A DNA stretch of 64,000 bases from CAZLIC01 sp964559535 (GTDB lineage Bacteria > Pseudomonadota > Alphaproteobacteria > Rhodobacterales > Rhodobacteraceae): positions 62,001-126,000 of the forward strand of contig CAZLIC010000002.1 in assembly GCA_964559535.1 (NCBI GenBank). The letters run 5' to 3'. Positions 17,061 through 27,092 of the stretch are shown one piece after another. The notes beneath the pieces are model-generated. The model searched no databases. It was not told the DNA's origin and saw nothing but the letters and a program-made list of their open reading frames with translations. A program made the position numbers and the translations under genes. The first letter of the stretch is position 1, and every line of letters starts with the position of its first letter.

Positions 17061-19163
17061 TCAGACGCTTTCGAACACCAGCACGCAATGCGCGGGCAGG
17101 TCCAGCGGGCTTTTCATCGGTTTCTGTGGTCCCAGCGCGGGCCGGGTGGTATCGACGATCAGTCGCCACCCCGGCGCCGTGTCGGGCAAGGTCAAGAGCT
17201 GCGCCTCGCCGTTGTTGATGACGACATAGATCGCCTGGGCGTCCCCACCGGTGGCATGGGCATCCATCCGCAGTTCCAGCCCGATGCAGCGGAACCCCGC
17301 ATCGTGCCAGTCGCCGGGATGCGGCACCCGGCCGTCGGCGCGGCGCCAGATCACATCGGGCAGGCCGTCGGTCGGGCGCAGATCGCCGTGCAGGAATGAT
17401 TTCTGCCGCAACACCGGATGGTCGCGCCGCATCCGTGCCAGCCGCCCGACGAAGGCCGCCAGATGCCGGTCGGCCGCCGCCCAGTCCACCCAGCCGGTCG
17501 GGTTGTCCTGCGCATAGGCGTTGTTGTTGCCGCCCTGCGTGTTGCCTGACTCATCGCCGGCCAGGATCATCGGCACACCCTGGCTGACGAACAGCGTGGC
17601 CAGAAAATTGCGCTTGCGCAGGTCGCGCGCGGCGCGGATCACGGGGTCGGTCGTGGGGCCTTCAAACCCCAGGTTGTCGGAATGGTTGTCGCCATGGCCG
17701 TCGCGGTTTTCCTCGCCGTTGGCCAGGTTGCGCTTCACCGTGTAGCTGACCGCATCCTCCAGCGTGAAGCCGTCATGCGCGGTGACAAAGTTGATGCTGC
17801 TGGTCGCCGCCCGCGCCGAATGGTCAAAGCTTTCGGCACTGCCCAGAAGCCGCTTGGCCAGGTCGGGCGCCAGCCCCGCATCGCCCCGCCAGAACCGACG
17901 CACACCATCGCGGTACTTGTCGTTCCATTCGCGGAAGGGATGCGGATAGGCGCCCAGCTGATACCCCCCCGGCCCGATGTCCCAGGGCTCGGCAATCAGC
18001 TTGGCCTGCGCCAGCACCGGGTCCTGCCGGATGGCATCAAAGAACCCGCCGCGCGGGTCGAACCCGTAGCCCTCACGCCCCAGCACGGTGGCCAGATCGA
18101 AGCGGAAGCCATCGACGTGGCACTGTTCCACCCAGTAGCGCAGGGAATCCATCACCAGACGCAGCACCATCGGGTTGGTCAGGTCCAGCGTGTTGCCGGT
18201 GCCGGTGTCGTTCACATAGTGCCGCCCGCCGTCGCGCAGCTTGTAATAGCTGCGGTTGTCCAACCCGCGGAAGCTGAGGGTCGGCCCGAACTCGTCGCCC
18301 TCGCCGGTGTGGTTGTAGACCACGTCCAGCAGCACCTCGATCCCCGCCTGGTGCAGGCGGCGCACCATGGCGCGGAACTCCCACAGCGCATCGCGCTGCA
18401 TGTAACGGGCGTCGGGCGCAAAGAACCCGATGGTCTGGTACCCCCAGTAGTTGCGCAGGCCGCGACTGACCAGGAACCGGTCGTCGATGAAGCTGTGCAC
18501 GGGCAGCAGTTCCACCGCCGTCACCCCCAGCTTGACCAGATGGTCGACCATGGGGTCGCTGCACAGGCCCAGATAGGTGCCGCGCAGCCCCGGCGGAATG
18601 TCGGGGTGCTGCATCGTCAGGCCCCTGACATGTGCCTCGTAGATCACCGTTTCAGCCCAGGGGCGGCGTGGCGGCATGTCGTCGGCCCAGCTGAAGGCGG
18701 GGTCGGTCACCACCGACTTCGGCACGGCAAAGGCGCTGTCGCGGGTGTCAAAGCTCAGGTCGCCGCGCGGTGAGCCGATCTTGTAGCCCATCAGTGCATC
18801 CGACCAGCGCAGGCGGCCGTCCAGTGCGCGGGCATAGGGGTCGATCAGCAGCTTGTGCGGGTTGAAGCGGTGCCCCTCTTCGGGCGCATAGGGGCCGTGT
18901 GCACGGAAGCCATAGCGCGCGCCGGGCATCAGGCCCGCCACGTGCATGTGCCACACATCACCGTCCCGTTCGGTCATGGCAATGCGCGACAGTTCGCGGC
19001 GGCCGTCATCGGAAAACAGGCAAAGGTCCATGCCCGTGGCATGGGCGGACGCCACGGCAAAGTTCACGCCCCCGCCATCCGGCGTCGCGCCCAGCGGGTA
19101 CGCCCGCCCGGCCGCCGTCGCATGCGACGACGCGCCCTGCCCGCCCGAACGGCTGGCGTTCAA
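17061..19163 (-). CDS. glgX: Glycogen debranching enzyme GlgX
   Basis: 700 residues if translation begins at the TTG at 19163, which overlaps the glgA stop (TTGA) and gives a normal family length. An upstream extension to 19256 would run antiparallel through coding sequence of glgA's end in another frame and is rejected. N-terminal CBM48 (YPLGATPDGGGVNFAVASAHATG), then a GH13 barrel: ELLPVHSFIDD, VLLDVVYNHTGEG, VDGFRFDLATVLGR (nucleophile Asp), IAEPWDIGPGGYQLG (acid Glu) and NFVTAHDGFTLEDAVSY. It hydrolyses alpha-1,6 branches of limit dextrins left by GlgP. Confidence 0.93.
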   Translation of the reverse strand: MNASRSGGQGASSHATAAGRAYPLGATPDGGGVNFAVASAHATGMDLCLFSDDGRRELSRIAMTERDGDVWHMHVAGLMPGARYGFRAHGPYAPEEGHRFNPHKLLIDPYARALDGRLRWSDALMGYKIGSPRGDLSFDTRDSAFAVPKSVVTDPAFSWADDMPPRRPWAETVIYEAHVRGLTMQHPDIPPGLRGTYLGLCSDPMVDHLVKLGVTAVELLPVHSFIDDRFLVSRGLRNYWGYQTIGFFAPDARYMQRDALWEFRAMVRRLHQAGIEVLLDVVYNHTGEGDEFGPTLSFRGLDNRSYYKLRDGGRHYVNDTGTGNTLDLTNPMVLRLVMDSLRYWVEQCHVDGFRFDLATVLGREGYGFDPRGGFFDAIRQDPVLAQAKLIAEPWDIGPGGYQLGAYPHPFREWNDKYRDGVRRFWRGDAGLAPDLAKRLLGSAESFDHSARAATSSINFVTAHDGFTLEDAVSYTVKRNLANGEENRDGHGDNHSDNLGFEGPTTDPVIRAARDLRKRNFLATLFVSQGVPMILAGDESGNTQGGNNNAYAQDNPTGWVDWAAADRHLAAFVGRLARMRRDHPVLRQKSFLHGDLRPTDGLPDVIWRRADGRVPHPGDWHDAGFRCIGLELRMDAHATGGDAQAIYVVINNGEAQLLTLPDTAPGWRLIVDTTRPALGPQKPMKSPLDLPAHCVLVFESV

Positions 19164-20587
19164 CGGCGGACCTTTTCGTACAGCGCGGCGTATTCCGCGG
19201 CGCTGGCCGCCCACCCCACCTCGGCCCGCATCGCGTTGGCCTGCACCTGCGCCCATTGCGCGGGGTTGGCGTGCAGGTCCACCAGCTTGCGCAGCGCCTG
19301 GCCAAAGGCCAAGGCGTCGGTCGGGTGGAAACTCACGCCCGTGGCCACGCCTGCCGACAGCGTGGCGGGCGACACGCCGATCACCGTGTCGGCCAGCCCG
19401 CCCACTGCCGCCACCACCGGCAGGGTGCCGAACCGCAACCCGTACATCTGCGTCAACCCGCAGGGTTCGAACCGCGACGGCACCAGCACCGCATCGCCGC
19501 CCGCGAACATCCGCAGCGACAGCGCCTCGTCATAGCCGATGCGCAGGCCCACCCGCCCCGGATGCCGCCGCGCCAGTTCGCGCACCGCCGCCTCCAGCGC
19601 CGGATCGCCCGACCCCAGAACCACGATTCCGCCCCCCGCTTCGATGAACGGCGGCAGCACGGCGGGCAGCAGATCGATGCCCTTCTGGTCGGTCAGACGG
19701 CTGACAAGGATGGCCAGCGGCCCCGGCACCTCCAGCCCGAATTCGTCGCACAGCCGTATCCGGTGCACGGCCTTGCCCGCCATGTTCGCCACCGAAAACG
19801 CCGGGTCCATGCGTTCGGGCGACCAGATGTCGGTATCGACGCCGTTCAGGATGCCATGCACCGCCCCCGCCCGCGCCGCGATCACGCCCTGCAGGCCCAT
19901 GCCGAATTCCGCCCGCGCCAGTTCGTCGGCATAGGTGGGCGACACCGTGGTGATGGCATCCGCCGTCACCATCCCGGCCTTCAGCGTGGACAGCCCGCCA
20001 TAGTATTCCAGACTGCCCGGGTAAAACTCATGCGGCGGCAGGCGCAGCGCGCCCAGCAGGGCGGCCGGTGCCCAGCCCTGGAAGGCGATGTTGTGGATGG
20101 TGATGACGGTCCCCGTGCTGCGCGGCCCGCCGAAGGCCAGATAGGCCGGGGCCAGCCCGCCCTGCCAGTCATGCGCGTGCAGGATGTCGGGCCGCCAGCC
20201 GTCGCCCAGCCCAGCCCTTGCGATCTGCGCCGCCACCCAGCTCAGCGCGGCAAACCGCTGCGGATTGTCCGGCCAGTCGCCGCCCGAATGGTTGTAGGGC
20301 CCACCCTCGCGGTCAAAGAGGTGCGGCGCATCCAGCATCAGCACGGCAATACCCTCCACCGAGCCCGCCAGCACCCGCCCCCGCCCGCCAAACAGGTCAT
20401 CTTCGGCCCAGACCTCGGGCCAGCCCTCGGCGCGGCCCCGGATGGACCGATAGGCGGGCAGCAACACCCGCATGTCCCAGCCAAAGGGCGCCAGCGCGCC
20501 GGGCAGCGCCCCCACCACATCGGCCAGCCCACCCGTCTTCAGCAGCGGCACGCATTCCGACGCCACCGAAAGTACACGCCCGCCCAT
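19160..20587 (-). CDS. glgA: Glycogen synthase (ADP-glucose dependent)
   Basis: 475 residues from ATG 20587 (MGGRVLSVASECVPLLKTGGLADV), which matches the conserved GT5 N-terminus; the frame extends to 20617 but those residues are unconserved. The KTGGLADV motif binds ADP-glucose. HAHDWQGGLAPAYL, FYPGSLEYYGGLSTLKAGM and the C-terminal FEPCGLTQMYGLRFGTLPVV (catalytic Glu and phosphate site) are all intact. It elongates alpha-1,4-glucan. It lies 66 bases after glgC and its stop overlaps the TTG start of glgX. Confidence 0.95.
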   Translation of the reverse strand: MGGRVLSVASECVPLLKTGGLADVVGALPGALAPFGWDMRVLLPAYRSIRGRAEGWPEVWAEDDLFGGRGRVLAGSVEGIAVLMLDAPHLFDREGGPYNHSGGDWPDNPQRFAALSWVAAQIARAGLGDGWRPDILHAHDWQGGLAPAYLAFGGPRSTGTVITIHNIAFQGWAPAALLGALRLPPHEFYPGSLEYYGGLSTLKAGMVTADAITTVSPTYADELARAEFGMGLQGVIAARAGAVHGILNGVDTDIWSPERMDPAFSVANMAGKAVHRIRLCDEFGLEVPGPLAILVSRLTDQKGIDLLPAVLPPFIEAGGGIVVLGSGDPALEAAVRELARRHPGRVGLRIGYDEALSLRMFAGGDAVLVPSRFEPCGLTQMYGLRFGTLPVVAAVGGLADTVIGVSPATLSAGVATGVSFHPTDALAFGQALRKLVDLHANPAQWAQVQANAMRAEVGWAASAAEYAALYEKVRR

Positions 20588-20653
20588 CACCCGTCCCCAT
20601 CCGTCCAAAGGCCCCACCGGAAAGCCGGAGGGACCGCAACTTAAGCCGCCAGT

Positions 20654-21925
20654 TCAGCCCAGCTTCATCGCCCGCGCGTCCAGCATGTCCTGCGTGACCA
20701 GCACGATCCCCGCATCGGTGCGGCGGAACCACCTGGCGTCTTCCTCGGCATCTTCGCCGATCACCAGCTTTTCCGGGATCACCACGCCGCGGTCCAGCAC
20801 GCAGTTCTTCAACTGCGCATGCCGGTGCACGATCACCTGCGGCAGCGCCACCACGTGTTCCAGCGACGAGAACGAATGCGTCCGGCACCCGGTGAACAGC
20901 AGCGAATTGCGCACCTCGGACCCCGACACGATGCAGTCGCCCGACACCAGCGATGACACCGCCATCCCGCGCCGCCCGTCCTCGTCATGGATGAACTTGG
21001 CGGGCGGCACAATCTCGGCATAGGTCCAGATCGGCCAGCTGTTGTCGTACAGATCCAGCTTCGGCACGAAATCGGTCAGGTCGATGTTGGCCTGCCAGAA
21101 GGCGTCGATGGTTCCCACGTCGCGCCAGTAGGGTTCTTCCTCGGTGGTGGACCGCACGCAGCTGTCGGCAAACTTGTGCGCCACGGCCTTGCCACCCTTC
21201 ACGATGGCCGGGATCAGGTCGAACCCGAAGTCATGGGTCGAACTGGCATCCACCATGTCGCGCTGCAGAAGATCGCGCAGGAAGGCCCAGTCGAACACAT
21301 AGATGCCCATCGACGCCAACGCATGGCCGGGGTCGCCCGGGATCGCGGGCGGGTCCTTGGGCTTTTCAAGAAAGGCGGTGATGCGCATGGTCGCATCCAC
21401 GTGCATCACGCCAAAGGCCGTTGCTTCCATCCGCGGCACCGTCAGGCAGCCGATGGTGACGTCGGCCCCGGTGTTGACGTGCTGCTGGATCATCAGCTCG
21501 TAGTCCATCTTGTAGATGTGGTCGCCCGCCAGCACGACGACATACTTGATGTTGTAGCTGTCGATGATGTCGATGTTCTGCGCCATGGCATCGGCCGTGC
21601 CGCGGTACCAGTTCACCTCGTCCATCCGCTGCGAGGCGGGCAGGATATCCAGGTATTCGTTCCGCTCGGCCCGGAAGAAGTTCCAGCCGCGCTGGCAGTG
21701 ACGGATAAGGCTGTGTGCCTTGTACTGGGTGGCAATCGCCATCTTGCGGATGCCGCTGTTCAGCGCGTTCGACAGCGCAAAGTCGATGATCCGGGTCTTG
21801 CCGCCAAAGTAGACCGCCGGTTTGGCCCGCCGGTCGGTCAGTTCCTTCAGCCGCGATCCGCGACCGCCGGCCAGCACGAAGGCCATCGCCTGGCTGGACA
21901 GCCGCGCGTTGGGTTTGGGTTGCAT
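20654..21925 (-). CDS. glgC: Glucose-1-phosphate adenylyltransferase (ADP-glucose pyrophosphorylase)
   Basis: 423 residues. It makes ADP-glucose from glucose 1-phosphate and ATP, the committed step of glycogen synthesis. The N-terminal nucleotidyltransferase domain shows VLAGGRGSRLKELTDRRAKPAV (Arg/Lys effector region and nucleotide loop), SHCQRGWN-type region RHCQRGWNFFRAE, AQNIDIIDSY, LAGDHIYKMDY and FLEKPKDPP. The C-terminal part is a left-handed beta-helix (IVSGSEVRNSLLFTGCRT). Regulation by fructose 6-phosphate or pyruvate is typical of alphaproteobacterial enzymes. It lies 30 bases after glgB. Confidence 0.95.
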   Translation of the reverse strand: MQPKPNARLSSQAMAFVLAGGRGSRLKELTDRRAKPAVYFGGKTRIIDFALSNALNSGIRKMAIATQYKAHSLIRHCQRGWNFFRAERNEYLDILPASQRMDEVNWYRGTADAMAQNIDIIDSYNIKYVVVLAGDHIYKMDYELMIQQHVNTGADVTIGCLTVPRMEATAFGVMHVDATMRITAFLEKPKDPPAIPGDPGHALASMGIYVFDWAFLRDLLQRDMVDASSTHDFGFDLIPAIVKGGKAVAHKFADSCVRSTTEEEPYWRDVGTIDAFWQANIDLTDFVPKLDLYDNSWPIWTYAEIVPPAKFIHDEDGRRGMAVSSLVSGDCIVSGSEVRNSLLFTGCRTHSFSSLEHVVALPQVIVHRHAQLKNCVLDRGVVIPEKLVIGEDAEEDARWFRRTDAGIVLVTQDMLDARAMKLG

Positions 21926-21955
21926 TCGATCCTCCCTTGGTCGCGGTGGTCCGCG

Positions 21956-24133
21956 TTACGGCTGTTGTTTCAGATACACTGCGGCCAGCGGCGGCAGGGT
22001 GACAAGCGCCGATTTCGCCTGACCGTGCCAGGGCATGGCTTCCGCGGCCACACCCCCCAGATTGCCACGGTTGCCGCCCCCGTAAATTTCCGAGTCGGTA
22101 TTCAGCAATTCGGCCCAGTTTTCGCCGGCAGGCAGGCCCACCCGATAGCGGCGCTCGACCGGGGTCATGTTCACGATGGCCACCACCATCGGATCGCCCT
22201 CGCGCCCCTTGCGCACCCAGGCATAGACAGAATTCGCGGCGTCATTCGATTCCAGCCACACGAACCCCTCGGCCCTTGCATCATTCACATGCAGCGCCGG
22301 GTTCTCGCGGTAGGTCCGGTTCAGGTCGCGCACCAGCGCCTGCACACCCTTGTGCGCGGGAATCTCCAGCTGGTGCCAGTCCAGGCTCTGGTTGTGGTTC
22401 CACTCGGCGCCCTGGGCGAACTCCTGCCCCATGAACAGCAGCTTCTTGCCCGGATGTGCCCACATGAACCCGTAGTAGGCACGCAGGTTGGCGAACTTCT
22501 GTTCACCATCCCCCGGCATCTTTGACAGCATCGAGCCCTTGCCGTGCACCACCTCGTCATGGCTGATCGGCAGGATGTAGTTTTCCGACCAGGCATAGTG
22601 CAGGCCGAAGGTCATCTGGTGGTGGTGCCACTGCCGGTGGACGGGCTCCTTGTGCATGTAGGACAGGGTGTCGTTCATCCAGCCCATGTTCCACTTGAAC
22701 CCGAACCCCAGCCCGCCCCAGTTGGCCGGGCGCGACACGCCGGGGAAGGCCGTGCTTTCCTCGGCCACCGTCACGATGCCCGGCACCTCGCCATAGCAGG
22801 TGATGTTCATGTTGCGCAGCATGGCGATGGCTTCGTAGTTCTCGCGCCCACCGTCGCGGTTGGGCACCCACTGGCCTTCGCTGCGGCTGTAGTCGCGGTA
22901 CAGCATGCTGGCCACGGCATCCACCCGCAGCCCGTCGATGTGGAATTCCTCCAGCCAGTACAGCGCGTTGGACACCAGGTAGTTCTGCACCTCGACGCGA
23001 CCGTAGTTGTAGATCAGCGTGTTCCAGTCCTGGTGGAACCCCTCGCGCGGGTCGGCGTGTTCGTACAGGGCCGTACCGTCGAACCGGCCCAGCCCGTGCG
23101 CGTCGGTGGGGAAATGGCCCGGCACCCAGTCCAGCAGAACCCCCAGCCCCTTGCGGTGCGCCGCATCGACAAAGGCGCGGAACTCGGATGGCGTGCCGTG
23201 GCGGATGGTGGGCGCGAACAGGCCGACCGGCTGGTACCCCCAGGACCCGTCGAACGGATATTCGGAAACCGGCAGGCATTCGATATGGGTGAAGCCCATG
23301 TCGACCACATAGTCGACCAGTTGATCCGCCAGTTCCAGATAGCTCAGCATCCGGTCCCCCGGCGCCCGCCGCCACGACCCCAGATGCACCTCGTACACCG
23401 AGATCGGCGCGTCCACCGTATGCGCCGCGGCGCGCGAGGCCATCCAGTCGCCGTCATGCCAGTCGCCGCGGATGGTGCGCACCACGCTGGCATTGGCCGG
23501 CGGATGCTCCGACCCGAACCCCGCAGGGTCGGCCTTCAGCGGCAGCAGGTGCCCGCCCGGCCCGCGGATCTCGTACTTGTAGGTGGCACCTTCCGCCAAT
23601 CCGGGAATGAAGATTTCCCACACCCCCGTCGGGCCCCGCCGGCGCATCGGGTGGCGCCGCCCGTCCCATATATTGAAATCGCCCACCACCGACACACGCT
23701 CGGCATTCGGCGCCCAGACCGCGAAATGCACGCCGTCCACGCCCTCATGCGTCAGGACATGCGCGCCCAGCACCTGCCACAGCCGCTTGTGCGTGCCTTC
23801 ACCCAGCAGGTATTCGTCCATCTCGCCCAGCACGCCGCCAAACCGGAAGGGGTCTTCCCAGTCCCAGGTGTTGCCATGCCCTTCGGCGCGCAGGCGATAG
23901 CCCACCTTCTTCGGCAGGTCGGCGGAAAACACCTCGGCCGCGGCTGGGTGGCGCACCATTTCCACGGGTGCCCCCTTCTTGCCGGGCAGCACCCATACGC
24001 GTTCGGCCCCCGGCACAAAGGCGGTCACGCACCAGACGCCTGCCCGCTTGTGCAACCCCAGCACCGAAAAGGGATCGCCGTGCCGCCCCTCGGCCAGCGC
24101 CACCGCCGCGCCAGGTTCGATCCACCAGTCCAT
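21956..24133 (-). CDS. glgB: 1,4-alpha-glucan branching enzyme
   Basis: 725 residues from ATG 24133 (MDWWIEPGAAVALAEGRHGD), preceded by GGGAGGAGGCG at good spacing; an ATG at 24172 is less suitable. An N-terminal branching-enzyme domain (DPFSVLGLHKRAGVW) is followed by CBM48 (GVHFAVWAPNAERVSVVGDF) and a GH13 barrel with EYPFDGSWGYQPVGLFAPT, GVLLDWVPGHFPTD, DGLRVDAVASMLYRDYSR (nucleophile Asp), VTVAEESTAFPGVS (acid Glu) and LPISHDEVVHGKGSML. It creates alpha-1,6 branch points. It lies 35 bases after glgP. Confidence 0.95.
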   Translation of the reverse strand: MDWWIEPGAAVALAEGRHGDPFSVLGLHKRAGVWCVTAFVPGAERVWVLPGKKGAPVEMVRHPAAAEVFSADLPKKVGYRLRAEGHGNTWDWEDPFRFGGVLGEMDEYLLGEGTHKRLWQVLGAHVLTHEGVDGVHFAVWAPNAERVSVVGDFNIWDGRRHPMRRRGPTGVWEIFIPGLAEGATYKYEIRGPGGHLLPLKADPAGFGSEHPPANASVVRTIRGDWHDGDWMASRAAAHTVDAPISVYEVHLGSWRRAPGDRMLSYLELADQLVDYVVDMGFTHIECLPVSEYPFDGSWGYQPVGLFAPTIRHGTPSEFRAFVDAAHRKGLGVLLDWVPGHFPTDAHGLGRFDGTALYEHADPREGFHQDWNTLIYNYGRVEVQNYLVSNALYWLEEFHIDGLRVDAVASMLYRDYSRSEGQWVPNRDGGRENYEAIAMLRNMNITCYGEVPGIVTVAEESTAFPGVSRPANWGGLGFGFKWNMGWMNDTLSYMHKEPVHRQWHHHQMTFGLHYAWSENYILPISHDEVVHGKGSMLSKMPGDGEQKFANLRAYYGFMWAHPGKKLLFMGQEFAQGAEWNHNQSLDWHQLEIPAHKGVQALVRDLNRTYRENPALHVNDARAEGFVWLESNDAANSVYAWVRKGREGDPMVVAIVNMTPVERRYRVGLPAGENWAELLNTDSEIYGGGNRGNLGGVAAEAMPWHGQAKSALVTLPPLAAVYLKQQP

Positions 24134-24168
24134 CGCGTCGCCTCCTCCCAAGGTTCCGCCTGCGCCGG

Positions 24169-26598
24169 TCACAGCGCCGAGGTCACCCCCCAGATGTCAT
24201 CCATGTAGCCCCGGATTGTCCGGTCCGACGAGAAAAAGCCCGAGCAGGCCGTGTTCATCGCCGCCATGCGCCACCAGCGCGCCGGATCGGCCCAGGCCGC
24301 GTCCACCTGCCCCTGCGCGGCATGGTAATCGTCAAAGTCGGCGGCGACGAGGAAATAGTCGTGGTGCCACACCCGGTGCACCAGCCCGTGATAGCGGTCG
24401 GGCTGCTCGGGCGAGAAGCGGCCCTCGGCGATCATCTGCAGCACGTCGGGCAGGATCGGACTGGCCTCGATCGCCTTGCGCGAATGCTCGGGGTCGCGGC
24501 GGCGCTCGAACACCTGTTCCGCGGTCAGCCCGAACAGGAAGAAGTTGTCGCGCCCCACCTCTTGCAGGATTTCCACGTTTGCGCCGTCCAGCGTGCCGAT
24601 GGTGGGCGCGCCGTTCATCATGAACTTCATGTTCCCGGTGCCCGACGCCTCTTTCCCGGCCGTGGAAATCTGCTCCGACAGGTCACTGGCCGGCACAAGC
24701 CGCTCGGCCATCGAGACGTTGTAGTTCGGCGGGTAGACCACCTTCAGCAGGTCGCCGATGTCCGGATCGTTGTTCACAACGGCCGCCACGTCGTTGACAA
24801 GATGGATGATTTCCTTGGCCACCGCATAGCCCGGGGCGGCCTTGCCGCCAAACAGCTTCACCCGCGGCACCCAGGACCGCTTCGGATCAGCCTTGATCGC
24901 GCTCCACCGCGCGATGGTGTCCAGAACGTTCAGAAGCTGGCGCTTGTATTCGTGGATGCGCTTGATCTGCACGTCGTACAGCGCATCGGGGCCGACCTTC
25001 ACGCCCATCTCGGTGCCGATCCAGTTTGACAGCGCCACCTTGTTCTCGCGCTTGGCGGCGGCAAAGGCGGCGCGGAACGGTGCGTCCACCACATGCTTTT
25101 CCAGCCCCTTCAGCCGGTCCAGGTCGTCTTCCCACCCGGCGCCAATCGTCTCGGTGATCAGCCCGGCCAAAGGCCGGTTCGCCATGCGCAGCCAGCGCCG
25201 CGGCGTCACCCCGTTGGTCTGGTTCACGATGCGGCCGGGATGCAGCTTTTCCAGTTCTGGGAACAGGTTCGACTTCACCAGGTCGGAATGCAGCGCCGAC
25301 ACGCCGTTCACCTTGTGCGCCATGATGAAGGCCAGCTCGCCCATCCGCACCTCGTGGTGCTTCACGATGCCCACATAGTGCGGGCGGGCCGGGTAGGCGC
25401 GGCGGTGCCAGCCGTCGATGCGTTCCACGATCTGCATGTGCCGCGGCAGCACGTTGCCGAAGGTGAAGGTCGCCCAGCGTTCCAGCGCCTCGGGCAGAAG
25501 GGTGTGGTTGGTGTAGCCCAGACAGGCGCGGGCAATCTCCAGCGCCTCGAAGAACTCGATCCCGTGTACGTCGGACAAGAGCCGCACCAGCTCGGGCCCC
25601 GCCAGCGCCGGGTGGGTGTCGTTCATCTGGATCGCCGCATGGTCATGCAGCGCGCGCAAGTCGGCGCCGCTGGCCAGGTGGCGGCGGATGATGTCCTGCA
25701 GCGCGGCCGAGCACAGGAAGAACTCCTGCTTCAGCCGCAGTTCCTTGCCCTGGTAGGTGGTGTCGTCGGGGTACAGCACGCGGCTCAGCGTGCGTGCCAT
25801 CGCCTCGGGCTCGCCCGCCGCGGCATAGTCACCGTGGTTGAACCGCGACAGGTCGAACAGCGACGATGACTTCGCCGCCCACAAACGCAGGGTGTTGGCC
25901 CATTTGCCCTGCCAGCCGATCACCGGCGTGTCGAAGGCCGTGGCCAGAACCGTCTCTCCAGGCTCCCACACATCGCGACCGTTGTGCTGATAGACCCTGC
26001 CCTTGAAGCCCACCGGATAGGCCGCCTCGGGCCGTGCGAATTCCCACGGGTGGGTCTGGCTCAGCCAGTCCTCGGCCGATTCCACCTGCATGCCGCTTTC
26101 GAACCGCTGCTTGAACAGCCCGTGTTCATAGCGGATGCCATAGCCGTAGGCCGGGCAGCCCAGCGTGGCGAGGCTTTCCATGAAGCAGGCCGCCAGCCGC
26201 CCCAGGCCGCCGTTCCCCAGCGCCGCGTCCGGCTCATCCTCGATCACCGCCCGCAGTTCCACGCCCAGATCGGCCATCACCGCGCGGCAGGTGTCGTAGA
26301 GGCCAAGGTTGATCGTGGCATCTTCCAGCAGGCGGCCGATCAGGAATTCCATCGACAGGTAGTACACGCGCTTGCGATTCTCGGCCCAGGTGCGGCGGGT
26401 GCTGGCGAACCACGGCTCGACGATGCGGTCGCGGATCGCCCAGGACAGCGCCATGCGCCAGTCGTACAGGCTGGCATGCGGGGCGTCCTTGCCCAGCGAA
26501 TACATCAGATGGCGCAGCACATCAGCCTTCAGCTGCGCGGCGTCGACAGGCTGTGCCATCACGGCGGAAGAGGCAGTGGCGGATTTGTTCACGGGCAA
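24169..26598 (-). CDS. glgP: Glycogen/starch/alpha-glucan phosphorylase
   Basis: 809 residues, first gene of the glycogen operon. It cleaves terminal alpha-1,4 units with phosphate to glucose 1-phosphate. The GT35 signature with the PLP lysine is intact (EASGTGNMKFMMNGAPTIGT), as are EDEPDAALGNGGLGRLAACF, QMNDTHPALAGPELVRLL and VNQTNGVTPRRWL. The start at 26598 gives a 20-residue Ala/Ser-rich leader; ATG at residue 14 (MAQPVDAAQL) is an alternative. Roughly 490 bases upstream are free of large genes and probably carry the operon promoter. Confidence 0.93.
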   Translation of the reverse strand: MPVNKSATASSAVMAQPVDAAQLKADVLRHLMYSLGKDAPHASLYDWRMALSWAIRDRIVEPWFASTRRTWAENRKRVYYLSMEFLIGRLLEDATINLGLYDTCRAVMADLGVELRAVIEDEPDAALGNGGLGRLAACFMESLATLGCPAYGYGIRYEHGLFKQRFESGMQVESAEDWLSQTHPWEFARPEAAYPVGFKGRVYQHNGRDVWEPGETVLATAFDTPVIGWQGKWANTLRLWAAKSSSLFDLSRFNHGDYAAAGEPEAMARTLSRVLYPDDTTYQGKELRLKQEFFLCSAALQDIIRRHLASGADLRALHDHAAIQMNDTHPALAGPELVRLLSDVHGIEFFEALEIARACLGYTNHTLLPEALERWATFTFGNVLPRHMQIVERIDGWHRRAYPARPHYVGIVKHHEVRMGELAFIMAHKVNGVSALHSDLVKSNLFPELEKLHPGRIVNQTNGVTPRRWLRMANRPLAGLITETIGAGWEDDLDRLKGLEKHVVDAPFRAAFAAAKRENKVALSNWIGTEMGVKVGPDALYDVQIKRIHEYKRQLLNVLDTIARWSAIKADPKRSWVPRVKLFGGKAAPGYAVAKEIIHLVNDVAAVVNNDPDIGDLLKVVYPPNYNVSMAERLVPASDLSEQISTAGKEASGTGNMKFMMNGAPTIGTLDGANVEILQEVGRDNFFLFGLTAEQVFERRRDPEHSRKAIEASPILPDVLQMIAEGRFSPEQPDRYHGLVHRVWHHDYFLVAADFDDYHAAQGQVDAAWADPARWWRMAAMNTACSGFFSSDRTIRGYMDDIWGVTSAL

Positions 26599-27092
26599 CC
26601 TTCACTTTCAGACTTGCCGCGCGCAGCCCATCCCGCGCCCGGCCTTTGTCGTGATAGTTGCCCAAAGAACGGCAGGGTCAAGTTGCGGCGACAACGCACG
26701 TGACTCGGCTCCATCTTCCAAACCGCTTTTGGTGTTACCGCAAACGGCGCCGAAGAGCACCTGTTTTTTTCGTTTTTTCAACACCAAAGTTGTCAAAGCG
26801 GTTTGGACACGCCCCCGTCCGGCCACCTGCGGACCGGGGGGCAGCCGTTGCAAGTCTACAACGGTGCGCAATCGGTTCTGCTTATCCGTTTGGCGGATTC
26901 GCAGGGTGATTGCGCGCTCTGGCTGTGCCCGCCGGCCCCGGGCCGGGGCTTGATGGCCGGCGACAACGGGGCTAGATACCTCAACATCGACACAAAGTGA
27001 CCCTTTCGGCGCCGCGGTTGATGATCAGACTGAGGGGTTATGGGCAGGGTAAACACCCGCCCGTCACGAGTATGAGGCAAGAGAGCAGACAG
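26599..27092. promoter_or_regulatory. Intergenic region upstream of the glg operon, with a long interrupted inverted repeat
   Basis: About 490 bases without a convincing gene. The arm CCAAACCGCTTTTGGTGTT (26718-26736) is repeated inverted as AACACCAAAG (26780-26789) plus AAAGCGGTTTGG (26795-26806), the second arm being interrupted by five bases. CCAAA...TTTGG dyads inside both arms resemble LacI-family operators. On the minus strand a TTGACA is at 26796-26791, but no good -10 follows at 17 bases. T-rich tracts lie at 26763-26779. I infer a regulated glgP promoter here; the exact elements are uncertain. Confidence 0.45.
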
